Assembly (NCBI GenBank): GCA_019914945.1
Contig: CM034105.1
Span: 1,178,001 to 1,242,000, forward strand
Source of the DNA: Typha latifolia
Taxonomy: Eukaryota; Streptophyta; Magnoliopsida; Poales; Typhaceae
Direction of reading: 5' to 3'
DNA: 64,000 nt
Position numbers and translations under genes: made by a program. Below are positions 25,745-37,264 of this stretch, in pieces; the stretch's first letter is position 1; every line of letters starts with the position of its first letter. Under the pieces are notes generated by a model. That model did not search any database, was not told where the DNA came from, and saw only the letters and a program-made list of their open reading frames with translations.

Positions 25745-26805
25745 GCTGCTTACGTACTACAAGAATCGTTCATGCACGATTTATGAAACATATGCAGTTA
25801 ATTAGGGTTCTAATTAATTACTCTGAGGGTGGTTTTTTTTGAGGGTGTTTATATTTATACTTCACGTTTAAGTGTTTTCTCCCTCATTTCTACCGTCAGA
25901 GTTTAGTTGAAACTTGGTTTTAACTTTTCAGAGGTCTATAATCACCTCTATTCAGTTTATTTTCACTTTGGTGTATGTTCTTTTTCTTCCTTTTTTTTTT
26001 CCGTGCGTCGGTGTAATTTTATGAGCCATAGTTTATGCATGGCTCTAAGAAGGATTAGTTCTAAATCCTCTAATGAAATGTATGCTCATGTAATTAATTA
26101 TTATATGAATCTTAATGTCATTGGGAAATGAGACTCTCTTTACTTATAGTCTGCAGACTGCAGATTCTCTTTCTCCAAATGTATTAGTGTACGTGTTTAT
26201 ATGCTGCATTAATTCGGAACAAATAATGAGTTAAAACAATAATGGCAATGGTCTGAAAGATGAGACGATTGGAAATGTATGACATAGCTACAAGATCACT
26301 ACTCTATTTCTCGTTTTCTTTTGCAAACGAACACCTATCCTTTTTACACATTGCAAAAACTTCTCTGTTTTACAAATTTGCAAATGGAAATGTAAGAGAA
26401 AAGGACAATATAGTATTAGAAAAGAAAAACAAAATACTTTCAGAGTAATACGCATAAGCTACTCAGAGTGGTGAGTTCAGAGCCGATTTGTGAATGTGCG
26501 TTAAACCCGGACCCGACCCGAATCCGAAATGGGCCCGGGTCGATCCAATCCGGAGCCAATTCGGTTCGAACTGGGTTTACCCTCTTCCGGCCCGGCCCGA
26601 GACCGGAGAGGGCAGCCCGTCCCGTCGACCTGGAAGGCTGGAACCCTCCCGTTCTCCCTCTCCCTACTAGTCTAGTAGTCTTCCCCTTCTCACTCCTCCC
26701 CCGTCACCCTCTTCCTCCTCCGCTGTTGCCGCTGCCTGCGCCGCCGCGGCCACCTCGTATACCTCAATTAGGGTCGGAGTCTCGTGGTGGCCTCGGCCTC
26801 CAAGA
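25745..26805. other. Intergenic: DUF1677-A 3' flank
   Basis: About 1 kb. AT-rich 3' flank of DUF1677-A, then a GC-rich stretch (about 26490-26800) that probably belonged to the promoter and 5' UTR of the AIR carboxylase gene now decayed. ORFs here have no family features. Confidence 0.5.
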
Positions 26806-29800
26806 ATGCTAGTGAAGGTTCCTCCCGCTCCGAGCTGTGCTCTTTCCAACAATCATCATTCCCTATTGCTCCCCAATCCACAACCTTCCTTCTCTGCCGG
26901 TGGTTGGAAGACGTTGGGGTTCTCCACAAGAGAAAGGACAAGATATCTATGCTGTCAGACTCTCCTTTGCCGGTTATTCGTTCGTCGGTCCTAGAAGAGC
27001 GAACCCCGTCTATTGAGATGTAAGGCGTTTTAATATCTTGTGGCGTTGCGTCAAACTGTTGCCGCGTAGTTACTATTTGATTTGATTTATTACTGGTTTA
27101 TATGGCCGACTGGTATCTTTTGCCATACATGGAAATATTTCGCCACTCAGTATTTTTTGGATTTCGAATTATTTCAGTGTCATTCTCATCAGAGGAAGAT
27201 AATTTACAACTTGTTTCTTGATTCATGGAGCTTCTACGTAAAGATCATTATATGCTCAAAATAGGATTAAGTTTTTAATTGCTTTGGATGTTTGAACTCG
27301 TTAAATATTATTTTATTGGATGAACATGCTGTATGTCATATGAAACATCTGTATAATAACACTAAATGTATCTGCTTTGCTTATTTTATTTTTCCTGGTA
27401 TATTTTCATCTTTTAGACAGCATGGTTTACCTATCCATAGGGTGTCAGATACAATTGTTGGGGTTCTTGGAAGAGGCCAATTAGGTCGAATGCTGCTTCG
27501 GGCAGCAAGTAAGATGGCTATCAAAGTAGTGAGTTTGGACCCGTTTGACAACTGCCCAGCAAGCTCCTTTTCTCATCAGCATGTCATTGGGAGTTTTGAT
27601 GTTGGTGAGACTGTCCGAGAATTTGCAAAAAGGTTGTCTGTCAATGAAATTAATTCTATCTTGGTTAATCTAGACACAGTCCATGCTCTTTTGTTTATTT
27701 CATTTTGCTTTTTCTGTGCATTGGATGAGCATATACTCGAATTTTTTCTGTTATCCAGGTGTGGAGTGTTGACCGTCGAAATTGAGCATGTTGATGCTGT
27801 TACCCTTGAGAAGCTTGAGCAAGAAGGGGTTGATCAAAGGGGTTGATCACTTGATTGTCAACCTAAAGCTTCTACAATAAGGATAATCCAAGTTAGTATT
27901 GGTGTCTCTTGGTTAACAGTGCTTTACCTTTTAAGTAGAACAACAAGTTTATATAAATTTGCACAATTAGGAAACGTTATTTTCCGTAAAACTTTACTGG
28001 TCCAGGCCTGGTAAATAAACGAGAATGAAAAGGTAAAACCGGTGCCTATCTAAAAAGATAGCTAGTTGTGATATTACTTATTAGAAGTCGTATTATATCT
28101 CGAACATATTAAGAACTTTTTTCATGATCAATTCTATTGGGAATTAAAGAAAGTAACTGATATATTATTCACAGTATGATGGAAATCACATAGAACTCTA
28201 AGGATTTGTTTGACTTTTAGTTATTCGCTATATTGCTTCTATGAAGCTTTAGGTAGTGAAGTTAAGCTTCATGTGTTTTATTTATTATTGCAGGATATAT
28301 ATAAGCAGAAAATTCATTTTTCTCGATCCACTTCCTGATTCTATGCAGGTGACAATTTATTCTTAATTGTGTAATATCACAATATATTAAGGTTACTAGA
28401 TCATGATGTTATCTGTGTTCTTGTCAGGGCAGATAGATGACTTAACTAGTGTTGAGAAGGCTGGGGACTTGTTTGGTTATCCTTTAATGATAAAGAGCAA
28501 GAGGTTAGCTTATGATGGACGAGGGAATGCTGTTGGTTATAACAAAGAGAGCTTCCTGCTGTTGTTGCTTGTACGATTATTAGCTTTTAGCTTAAAATGT
28601 TTATTCGTGTTCTTACTGTTCTTGGAGGATAGACTTCTTGCATCTACACTGGTTTGAATCAATGGACTGAGAAGTCTTTGCTTAAAAATTTATTCAAAGT
28701 TTTTTGTTTGAATACTAGATCTTTTAACTGGACATTTTTAATAGTTTATCACACCGGTGATTATAGATAAGATTCAATCTCTTTCTTAGACTTGGTTAGA
28801 CTCTGAGAACACCAAAACAAGGGGAAACTGAATGCCCTAAGATGTATTTTTGTTGGAATTTTGTTCATTTATCATACACATTTGGTGGAACTTGTTTCAC
28901 TTTTTTTGTTGTTCTTACTTTGCAGTTTTTGTTTTACATCTTTTAGGTTGTACATGATTCAATTTACTTTAAATCTGTCAGCATTTTGCTATATTGCAGT
29001 TTTGTTTGAGTGACATTTAGGGGGCTAACAAATTGACTAAAATTCTTTCTTACCCTTTTTGATCCATTGTTCTGTATCTGTGTCCTAAGAAAACAAATTT
29101 TGCTTCAACCTTACTTGTAAAATTTTTGTTATACATATCTTTGATCCTGGTATAGTTTTCTTCACTAGATACCTTTTATTATACTATCTATTTTAGATAT
29201 ATGCTTCATTGGAACTAGATATCAATTATTGTTTACTACTTAAAAATTTTAAACTGAAATATATATGCCACTATCAACTTAGGAGATGTTATATGGGCAT
29301 GCAGAAAATGAGAAAGCAGAAGCATTTTCTCTTATTCTCACATAAGATGGGATATTCATACTTGTAGTCATGATTAATCTTTCTTTGAGATAAATTCATG
29401 CTCTATATTATATTCCTCATTAATTCTCTGATTTCAAGGGGGATTTCTGTTCTTAATTTAATGTGCTGCTCTTTTGTGTAGTTTTTCTAAGATATTATTA
29501 TTATACTTGGAGTACAGACTGGTGCTTGAATTATCATTTGGTTTGTAAAAAGAGGGTGTGAGAACTCATGAGGCTCCCGCAAATGCTGTGTCTAAAAGTG
29601 AATTGTTGTAAATCACTGAGTTTTGATAACTCTTGTTGGGTGGTTCTTCACTGTCCACCTTGATGTTGGATAGGCATAGAAAAAGATATCTATCTCCAAG
29701 TTATATTTCATTCTGTTTAACTATACCTAGTCAGTCATCTTTATTTTAGAAAAGAATGTTTTGTGGTTTGGTTTGGATAAACTGATATGCAATTCTTAGC

Positions 29801-31010
29801 TGCAGTTAGTCCCGTGTTGCTATAATAATGGGCTCTGATTCCAATCTTCCAACAATGAAAGATGCTGCAGAGGTTTTGAAAATGTTTGACATCTCCTTTG
29901 AGGTTTGCTCTCCTAGAAATTATTTTGCTATTGCTGACTATGTCCATATGTAACGGAAAAACTGTGTTCCTTCATCAGACCTGACTGAATATTATTGTAT
30001 TGTATGTTGAATTTTGCAGCTGACAATTGTTTCAGCACATCAGACACCTGAAAGGATGTATTCTTCCGCATTGTCTGCAAAGGAAAGAGGTATTCATGTC
30101 ATAATTGCTGGTTACCAGGTTAGTTGCATTGGTGAAAAAGAACAACATCTTTATGATCATTGTAATGCTTTCACTTAAGTTTGATATAAGGCTTATAGAA
30201 ATGCTTTGCATCCCAGGAATGATGGCTTCCTTGACTTCGTTACCTGTAATAGGAGTCCCCATCAAAACGTCCTCACTGAATGGAGTTGACTCGCTATTAT
30301 CCATTGTGCAAGTATGTAATGGAATTCCTTTTATCCTTCAGAAAATGTTAAAACTTAAATTACGTAAGATTATTTGGTGATGTTATTCTATTCCTATGAT
30401 CCTCCCTAATCTCTTTTTAGTAGGATTTAAGTGTTTCATCCTATCATGTGAAATTTGATTGAAGCCTCAATCTTATCATCAGAATTGAAGATCCATAATG
30501 ATGAATGCTGATCTGTCCTGTAAAAAATGTGTAATGTTCAGTGTGAGAAATATTAGAAAGATTTTTTATTAGGTTACCCAACCTCAACCCATGACCTAAA
30601 TGAATGAATCTATCAGAATAGTTCATAAGTGTGGAACTATTATGTTGATTTTTTTTTTCCTCGCATATAACATAGAGCTATAAGTTAGACTTATTTTATG
30701 TGTAAACCATATAGATGCCAAAAGGTATTCCAGTTGCAACAGTTGCCATAGGGAATGCAGCAAATGCAGCTCTGGTATCAGTTAGGATGCTGGCTTTTGT
30801 AGACCCTGATCTATGGGACAGGTGGATTATTATTTTTTTCTTTCTTTCTGTTTAGAATTAATTTGATCATCATGTGCTGTCTTTTTGAACTATGTTTTAC
30901 TTGGTGTTTCTCATAGGCTAATTAAATATCAGCAAGACTTGAAGGATGTTGTGCTTATAAAAGCAGAAAAACTCAAGGGCATAGGTTGGGAGGCATATGT
31001 GAATTATTGA
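26806..31010 (+). pseudogene. Decayed chloroplast AIR carboxylase (PurK-PurE fusion) gene
   Basis: The intact enzyme converts AIR to CAIR in plastid purine synthesis, with an N-terminal PurK-like ATP-grasp part and a C-terminal PurE part. Recognisable pieces: about 26806-27019 (transit peptide region, two frames), 27417-27632 (VGVLGRGQLGRML), 27759-27891 (VLTVEIEHVDAVTLEKLEQ), 28294-28348, 28433 to about 28570 (GYPLMIKSKRLAYDGRG), a mangled piece near 29285-29375, then PurE pieces 29806-29902, 30020-30118, 30217-30311, 30715-30821 and 30917-31010. Lesions: a 21-bp in-frame insertion with TGA at 27844-27846; a frameshift in 28294-28348; the middle ATP-grasp exons not found; PurE's conserved Gly/Ala-rich GAGGAAHLP region missing at about 30110 through a deletion that also shifts frame; SDSD changed to SDSN; HRTPE changed to HQTPE. 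Several independent lesions make sequencing error an insufficient explanation. A functional copy presumably exists elsewhere. Confidence 0.85.
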
Positions 31011-33065
31011 TCCCCATGTGCTCATATTGGTAAAAGCTCCCTCATTTTATAAATAATTCTGGCTTCTATCTCTGTATGTTATGTTAAAATTTTACATGTC
31101 TATCTTTTGCAGGGGAGCTTTAACTTTATTAAGTAATAGAATTTCGGAAGAAAGAGAAACCAGCCAAGTCCAGAATGAAGAACTAGAGATCCCCAGGGAG
31201 GAATGAATCGTGAATATTTTCCCTAAGAGGGAGCTCTGAATTTGATCTATCCTGGTACAAGGAAGGAAGTGCCTTTGCATCTGACTGGTTGAACAATTGT
31301 CTTCAGCAAATTTTTCCCTTCTTTTTGTCAATGATACAAGTCACTACGAATGTAGGATAGAGGCTCACGACCTCAATAGTTTGTGCAATCTTGAGGTTAT
31401 GAACATATATGGAACCCAGTAATTGTAAAATCTTATCAATAGCAGCAAGTGTTGCCTTGAAATTTGATATCCAGTTGGCTTGAGAAGCATGGTTAAGCAA
31501 CACCGTAATTTGCGGTTATCTGGAGGGTATCCATTGTAGACATCACCCCTGCCAAAGAGTTTAAGAGCAAATTAGGAATTGTTTTGATCTTTTCCACAGG
31601 TGATTTGATGCTGATATCTTCTGTACAAATACGATTCACTTGTTACGTGTAAATTTCTTGTTTGCTGGTTAGTTCTTGAGACGTATTAAAACCACCTTTG
31701 TTGCTATTATCTCGCTCTTTGTGTCGTTGCTTGTAAGCAAAAATCTTCTCCCCTGTTATTGCAACTTTAGGTTGGTTAGTAGAAGATATTGATTGTTTGT
31801 TGCCTTTTTAACCTTTTTTTTTTTGGTGTGCGATCAATATTACTGCACCTCTCTCTCTCTCGATCTCGATCTCGATCTCGATACAAAATATCTTGGTCTT
31901 AATTAGTCGCGCTTAGGTAGATAACCTTCTGATTGGTTTCGGAACTTTAACAGCTCTCCTTTTAATTAAGAATACACAAATAATATGTTTAACAACGGGC
32001 TTTTTTCTGAACGTTTTAACTCTTACAAATGTTCGCATGTACACACGCTAACGCTAACAACACATGTATATGGATTTTTCTTCTTCGTCACACCCTATTA
32101 CTCCCTCTCTTTTCACTGTTTTAGCGTTTTCATTAAATAATAGAAAATAACTTTTTTTCTTTCATATATACCATTATAAAATCCCTTATTTAAGTTGATA
32201 TTTGTAATATATCCCTTAAAACTTATGTTTTTTTTATACAGAAATACTCTCAATTACTTTTCAATAAAAATAAGGTTAACTCTTGAACTAAGATAAATAT
32301 ATAAAAACTAGAATAAAGACATTTTTATCTTTTTGTATCTAAATTATTTAAATCTCAACAAATAATTAAGTTCAAGGGATGTCTATTGCCAAAGGAAAAA
32401 AACAAAAAGAACGCTTTAAAGCATACAAGGAACTGAATTAGAGGAGAACGAGTAAGGGGAGGGCAGAAAATATTGGATTGATTGATCGAGCTAGTAATGG
32501 AAAGTTGGGCAATTCATGCTCTTCCGTCTATATTCGCCCCCATAACCAATATGAATAAGTGTGTTCTATCTACCTACGTTTTGTTTGTATAAAAATATCT
32601 CAAACTGTTGTGATCTTTTCATCCCAGGAAAATAAAAAAAAGTTAGTATTTCCCTTTTCTTATTGGGCTTATAGGAATGCACTTTAAAAATGGGAATGAG
32701 GCACATTTCCATTTCCATGTTGTTCTATTAATCACACAGCTTCTAACGTTTCCTGGATATTATGGCAGACCAACTCGAAGTGTGGAAAGCATCTATTATA
32801 TCAGGTAAGGCCAACTGTTCTGGGAAAAGCTGATGATCTGTATACATGCAAACTAATATCAAACTTTAAAGGAGTATACAAGCAAATAACTGAGTGTACC
32901 TAACCCTAGAAAATACTCTCTTTTCACAACCAAATAATTAATGTAACATTCAATCTACAACTCCATGAAAGAGCTCACGAGATTGGTTAAATTTAGGCTT
33001 CAGCTTTGAAAGGAGAAAGGCTTTAGGCCAGGAGGCATGCATGTTGGCTCCCTATACGAGGATGG

Positions 33066-33100
33066 TCCCTCCCTCCCTCCCTCCCTCCCTCCCTCCCTCC
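33066..33100. repeat. (CCCT)n microsatellite
   Basis: Tetranucleotide repeat of about eight to nine units with almost no interruption. It gives the Pro/Ser repeats in the overlapping ORF, which is not a gene. Confidence 0.95.
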
Positions 33101-34377
33101 ATCCCCTCCTTAATTGCTCTATCCACACGGATCTCTTGTGCTTTTACTCATCTTTCTTTGTTATATTTGCCTCCTCCTTTTGGTTTAGTAGTTTAAACCT
33201 GAGGTCTCTGACAAGCATATATTTACACTCATCGTCTATGTATAGTTGTATACCCACCACTAGTCTTTTTCAATATCTTTTTATCCCCCTCCATTTCTTT
33301 CTCTTAATTTGCATGATATATGAATAAGATTGCTCGTGCTAGTGGTCACGATTGCAGCTTGGTGAGGTTAGAACAATTGGTGATCCTCTCAGCTCACATC
33401 TCTCCCTTTCCTAACCGCTACTTTTTTTTTTCGGTTTTGAAACAAAGAAGAAAGTTATATGCTCATGGCCCTATCACTGATCATGCGAATGGATCTACTT
33501 TTACTATTTACCTTTTTAACGTACGATAGTGCTACTCAGTTATTAACCATTCATGCATTAGACGAGGATGGTCACGTTATATACTTTGCTCATATTTTCT
33601 CGAGAAAAATTAAGAAGCAAACTCATGATAGCTTAAACTTCTGTAGCTATACTTAGTTTCATGCATGAAGTTTTAGCAGAAAGATTGATGTTAACTGACA
33701 AAATTCTAGGTTGCTAGAAGCTTCATTAATTGCAAATCGAAGCTCGAATAACACAATCAGATTGGATTTAATCAGTGTTGCATGCTTTCAACAATATTGC
33801 AACTTGTTTTCAGCTTTTATTACTGAATATTCTATCCACAGGGTTAAGATATCTGATAGTTATCCAGGCATCAATCTGATAGCCATGCGAGTTGCTGAAG
33901 CAATTTAATTGCAACTCATAACATTGATGGCCATGCATGAAATTCCACTCTGTCACAAGTAAATCATATACATCAGTGATCAAGGTGGTCCATCTAATGT
34001 ACATTAATTTTCTCTACTAGATCATGCATGTATTAGAGCTCATAGGCTAGCTTGTAGATGCACATCAAAGGCGGCTAATCGTGATACGTAGCTCGTGATA
34101 GATCACAAGCCGCAATCTTGAGAAGACTAGAAATTCCATGCCTTTTGCCACTTGAAGTATATCGAAAAAGGAAAAAAGAAGAAAAAGAAAAGGATCCATT
34201 GAATTAGTCAAAATCCTGCGATTCGAGTGCAGAGAATCTTGTTCACCAGATACATCCCAACTGATGAAGGTTACAACTTATCTTACTTTTGTTTGTAACA
34301 CTCTCAACTCACGATCTCTATGGTTCTTTCCTGCATCTAAACTTTTGGGACCGCAGTTTAAAGCGACAGTCACCATC

Positions 34378-34385
34378 TATAAAAG
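34378..34385 (+). promoter_or_regulatory. TATA box of DUF1677-B
   Basis: TATAAAAG about 97 bp upstream of the ATG at 34475. It is followed by a short GA run in the probable 5' UTR. Confidence 0.7.
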
Positions 34386-34474
34386 GGTGGGCGTGCCATT
34401 GCAAAGGTTTACAAATGAGTTATAGAAGAGTGAGAGAGAGAGAGAGATAAAAGTTTTCTTGAAAGAGAGAAACC

Positions 34475-35125
34475 ATGCAATTCAAACCAGTTACACAAGA
34501 AAACAACTCATGCTTACTTCCACCAAAGGTAAATTAATTACACCACCCTGATAACATTCTCATTGCTCCTAAAACCAACATCATCATGCATGTACTAATC
34601 TTAATTTAATTCTTTTTTTTTCTTTCTTAATTCCTCGACCTCGCCAAACAGAAGAAGTATCAAGAGCTTCGTAGGGTTTACTCCGACGTCGTCCCGACCG
34701 GGACCGACAATTTCATCGAGGATCTCCGGCCAGCCACCATATCTAATGAAGTAGAGCTGGTCAAGTGTGAGTGCTGCGGCATGTCCGAAGAATGCACTCG
34801 CAGCTACATCGACATGATCACGACGTTCTTCTGCGGCAAGTGGGTCTGCGGGCTTTGCTCGGAGGCGGTGAAGGAGCACACGAGACACGACACGACGATA
34901 ACCATGGAAGGGGCTCTGGAGTCACACACGGCTCTCTGCAAGAAATTTAACAAGACAACAAGAGTAAACCCTACTCTTTCCTTGGCTGGTGCAATGAGGG
35001 ATATTGCAAGGAAGAGCTCACAGAGAAGGAGCTCTGAGGACTTTCGCGATCGGTCGAAGGTGGAAAGGACTATGAGCTGCGGTCCGAGGTCGGATGTAAA
35101 GATTAGAAGGTCATCCATCCAGTGA
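34475..35125 (+). CDS. DUF1677 family protein (copy B), 2 exons
   Basis: Exon 1 is 34475-34528 (MQFKPVTQENNSCLLPPK); exon 2 is 34652-35125 with acceptor AACAG, giving 175 aa in frame. The start is the first ATG after the TATA box. The DUF1677 core begins at about residue 56: KCECCGMSEECTRSYIDM, then CGKWVCGLCSEAVKEH and CKKFNKTTRVNP, LAGAMRDIARKSS. It differs from copy A in having an intron after codon 18, an extra Cys before GKWVC, and a different N-terminus. The C-terminus is basic and Ser-rich, as in copy A. Function is unknown. The tandem placement of two family members with the AIRC remnant between them suggests an old local duplication. Confidence 0.88.
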
Positions 35126-37264
35126 ATCTGAATCATATCTATAGTCTGAGATTGGCATTCTCTCAAATCATTGTAGGATTGGTAGTTCATGTATAATAGT
35201 TGCCTTTGCCTCAATAAAGAAGGGGTAGTTGTCAGTTCATGTCTCCAGTGATCTTTTTGGGAAAATTGTCGATTAAAATGCATGATATATATTGTTGCCG
35301 TGATGTCCAACAACTTAGACTATTGCTCTGTTAGATTAATGGGTTATCTAACATAAAAATATAAGATGACGTGTTAAAAGACATTGATATATATATTATT
35401 AGTGTGTTATTTAACGGTTTAAGAGCTTTTGTATCAACTTATTATTCAAATATATGCTCAAATAATTATATTACATTTAATGTGTTAATAACTTAATCAG
35501 AATAATTATATAGGCTAGTCGACAACTTATAATAATGATTCTGAGTAGGTGGGTAAAGAGCTTGACTTAAAATTAATTTTTAATTTAAATTTCAGCTAAG
35601 CTCAAGTTAAGCCCAGTTACACCGAGCTCATGGAATTACTAATAAATTTGAAGCTTTTGACAACACAACAACAACAACAACAACAACAATAACCTTCCTT
35701 CTGATCAGTCTACATGTCATGGGATACGGACGTATAGTGAATGGAATTAGTCTAGCATAATTACTTTTTTTAACCCTAATTATTGTTTATTAATTCTTGG
35801 GTCCCTTGAGGATTTGAATTCATCCAAATGGTAGTGCCATATCAATTAGGGATTGCAGACCTAATTCTAACATAAAATGCCGCCTATGCGGATAGGGACA
35901 TCAGGACGGTGTGATCCCTGCCAAGCTCTTCATGGAACTCTGGAGACCATGCAGGAGATCTTGCAATGTGTAAGATTGTAGAAGGTGGTATTGGTGTAGT
36001 TCATCCAGAGCAAGCAGTAAAATTCTCTATGACTTTCTTGAGATGAGATAAGTCCCAGGCATCTAATGTGATAGGATATGGGTAGAGAAATGAAGGTGAG
36101 TTTGCAAATACATTTAATGTAGTGGATCTATTTAAAGATTTACATTTAAGGCCGTGGGTGTGAATAGGGATTAGGTATAGAGATCATAAGCCTTTAGATC
36201 AAAATCCAACTGTGTAATATATATATATATATGAGGGTTTCTTCCGTGCAATCGAATTAATTCTTTATCAATCAATTTGATGAAGATCTAACGGTTAAGA
36301 TCTTTAAGGGTATAATAGGAATGAAAGATATTACCGGTTTAGCAGGTAATTTTTTTTAGATATATAATCTTGCACATTATTTTTTAACAATTATATTATC
36401 TTAATATTTTATTAAGTAAAAGACATATATATCATTAACTGAGAGTAATGTATATATATTAAAATAAGGGTATTGATGTCTTTTATAATTAACTTGATGA
36501 AATTTTAATTACATTTTATCTTTTTAATTATTTTTTATTATTTACATATATATCTCCCATTAGTTTAAGATTGATTTAAATTAAATTTTAATAGATAGAG
36601 ATAGAGAATTATATTTAAATTAAAGTTTATCTCCAAACAATCAAATTTAAATTATTTAATATTAAATAATATCTCCTATAATTAAGGCATAATTATATTT
36701 AAGAGAGAAATCTTAACGGAAAAAACGTGTAGAGCACTTCTTCCGTACTTATCAATCACTTTGATGAAGATCTAATAGTTAAGATTTTTAAGGGTATAAC
36801 AAGAAAATTGGAAAGTTAGGCACACGTAATTAATCTTCTTAACTGATATACTCTTTTTCTTACGTAATGTGGTTTTGGAACCGGTACCGGGAAACCGGTA
36901 CCGGGTATGAAAACTGGCTATTATAGCCGTTGGATTAAGATTATAATTTTTAAAGGTGCATTGAAGTATTTGCCTATATATATATATTTCAAGCTTTTTG
37001 AGTCGTGCTTGATTGGCAACTTAAAATTAATTTTAAGTCTTATTTTTCTAATTTAAGCTCGGCCCAATTTGATAGCCAGCCCTACCTATGAGCAACCTTT
37101 GAATGAGCCGGGCCATTTACTAAATTGCCCACCCGGCCCAAAAGCCCACCTATTTCTAATCAAGATTTTAAATTTGTTTTTTTTAGGGCTTCACCGTAAA
37201 TTACCCGGTGAAGAATTCGAACGCATTCACTTCCTTCCTTTGAATCCGAAGAAAGGTGAAGAAG
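35126..37264. other. Intergenic between DUF1677-B and NUP35
   Basis: 2.1 kb. It holds an (ACA)n run at about 35664-35688, degenerate 'GCTCGA/CTTGA' sequence near 35510-35640 of the kind found in old transposons, and dispersed repeat A copy 2 with extra repeats around it. The NUP35 promoter is expected near 37000-37250, but no clear TATA box was seen. Confidence 0.55.
36388..36974 (+). repeat. Dispersed repeat A, copy 2
   Basis: About 587 bp, related to 23021-23536 in the same orientation. Just outside and inside it, a shorter motif (CTTCCGT, then TTGATGAAGATCTAA, GTTAAGAT, TTTAAGGGTATAA) occurs twice, near 36241-36320 and 36737-36800. The element family therefore has internal or terminal direct repeats. 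No ORF. Confidence 0.75.

Larger units (their letters stand above)
31011..34474. other. Intergenic between AIRC pseudogene and DUF1677-B
   Basis: 3.5 kb. It holds (CT)n followed by (CGATCT)n at 31849-31882, AT-rich DNA at about 32100-32400 and a (CCCT)n run at 33066-33100. Several 60-95-codon ORFs are present (for example 33037-33327 and 33459-33656) but none has family features or coding character. Confidence 0.55.

Noticed and set aside
33037..33065. Stretch GGCTCCCTATACGAG that resembles the core of miR160
   Set aside because: Only the central eight bases match well and no complementary arm was found within a few hundred bases, so there is no hairpin precursor.
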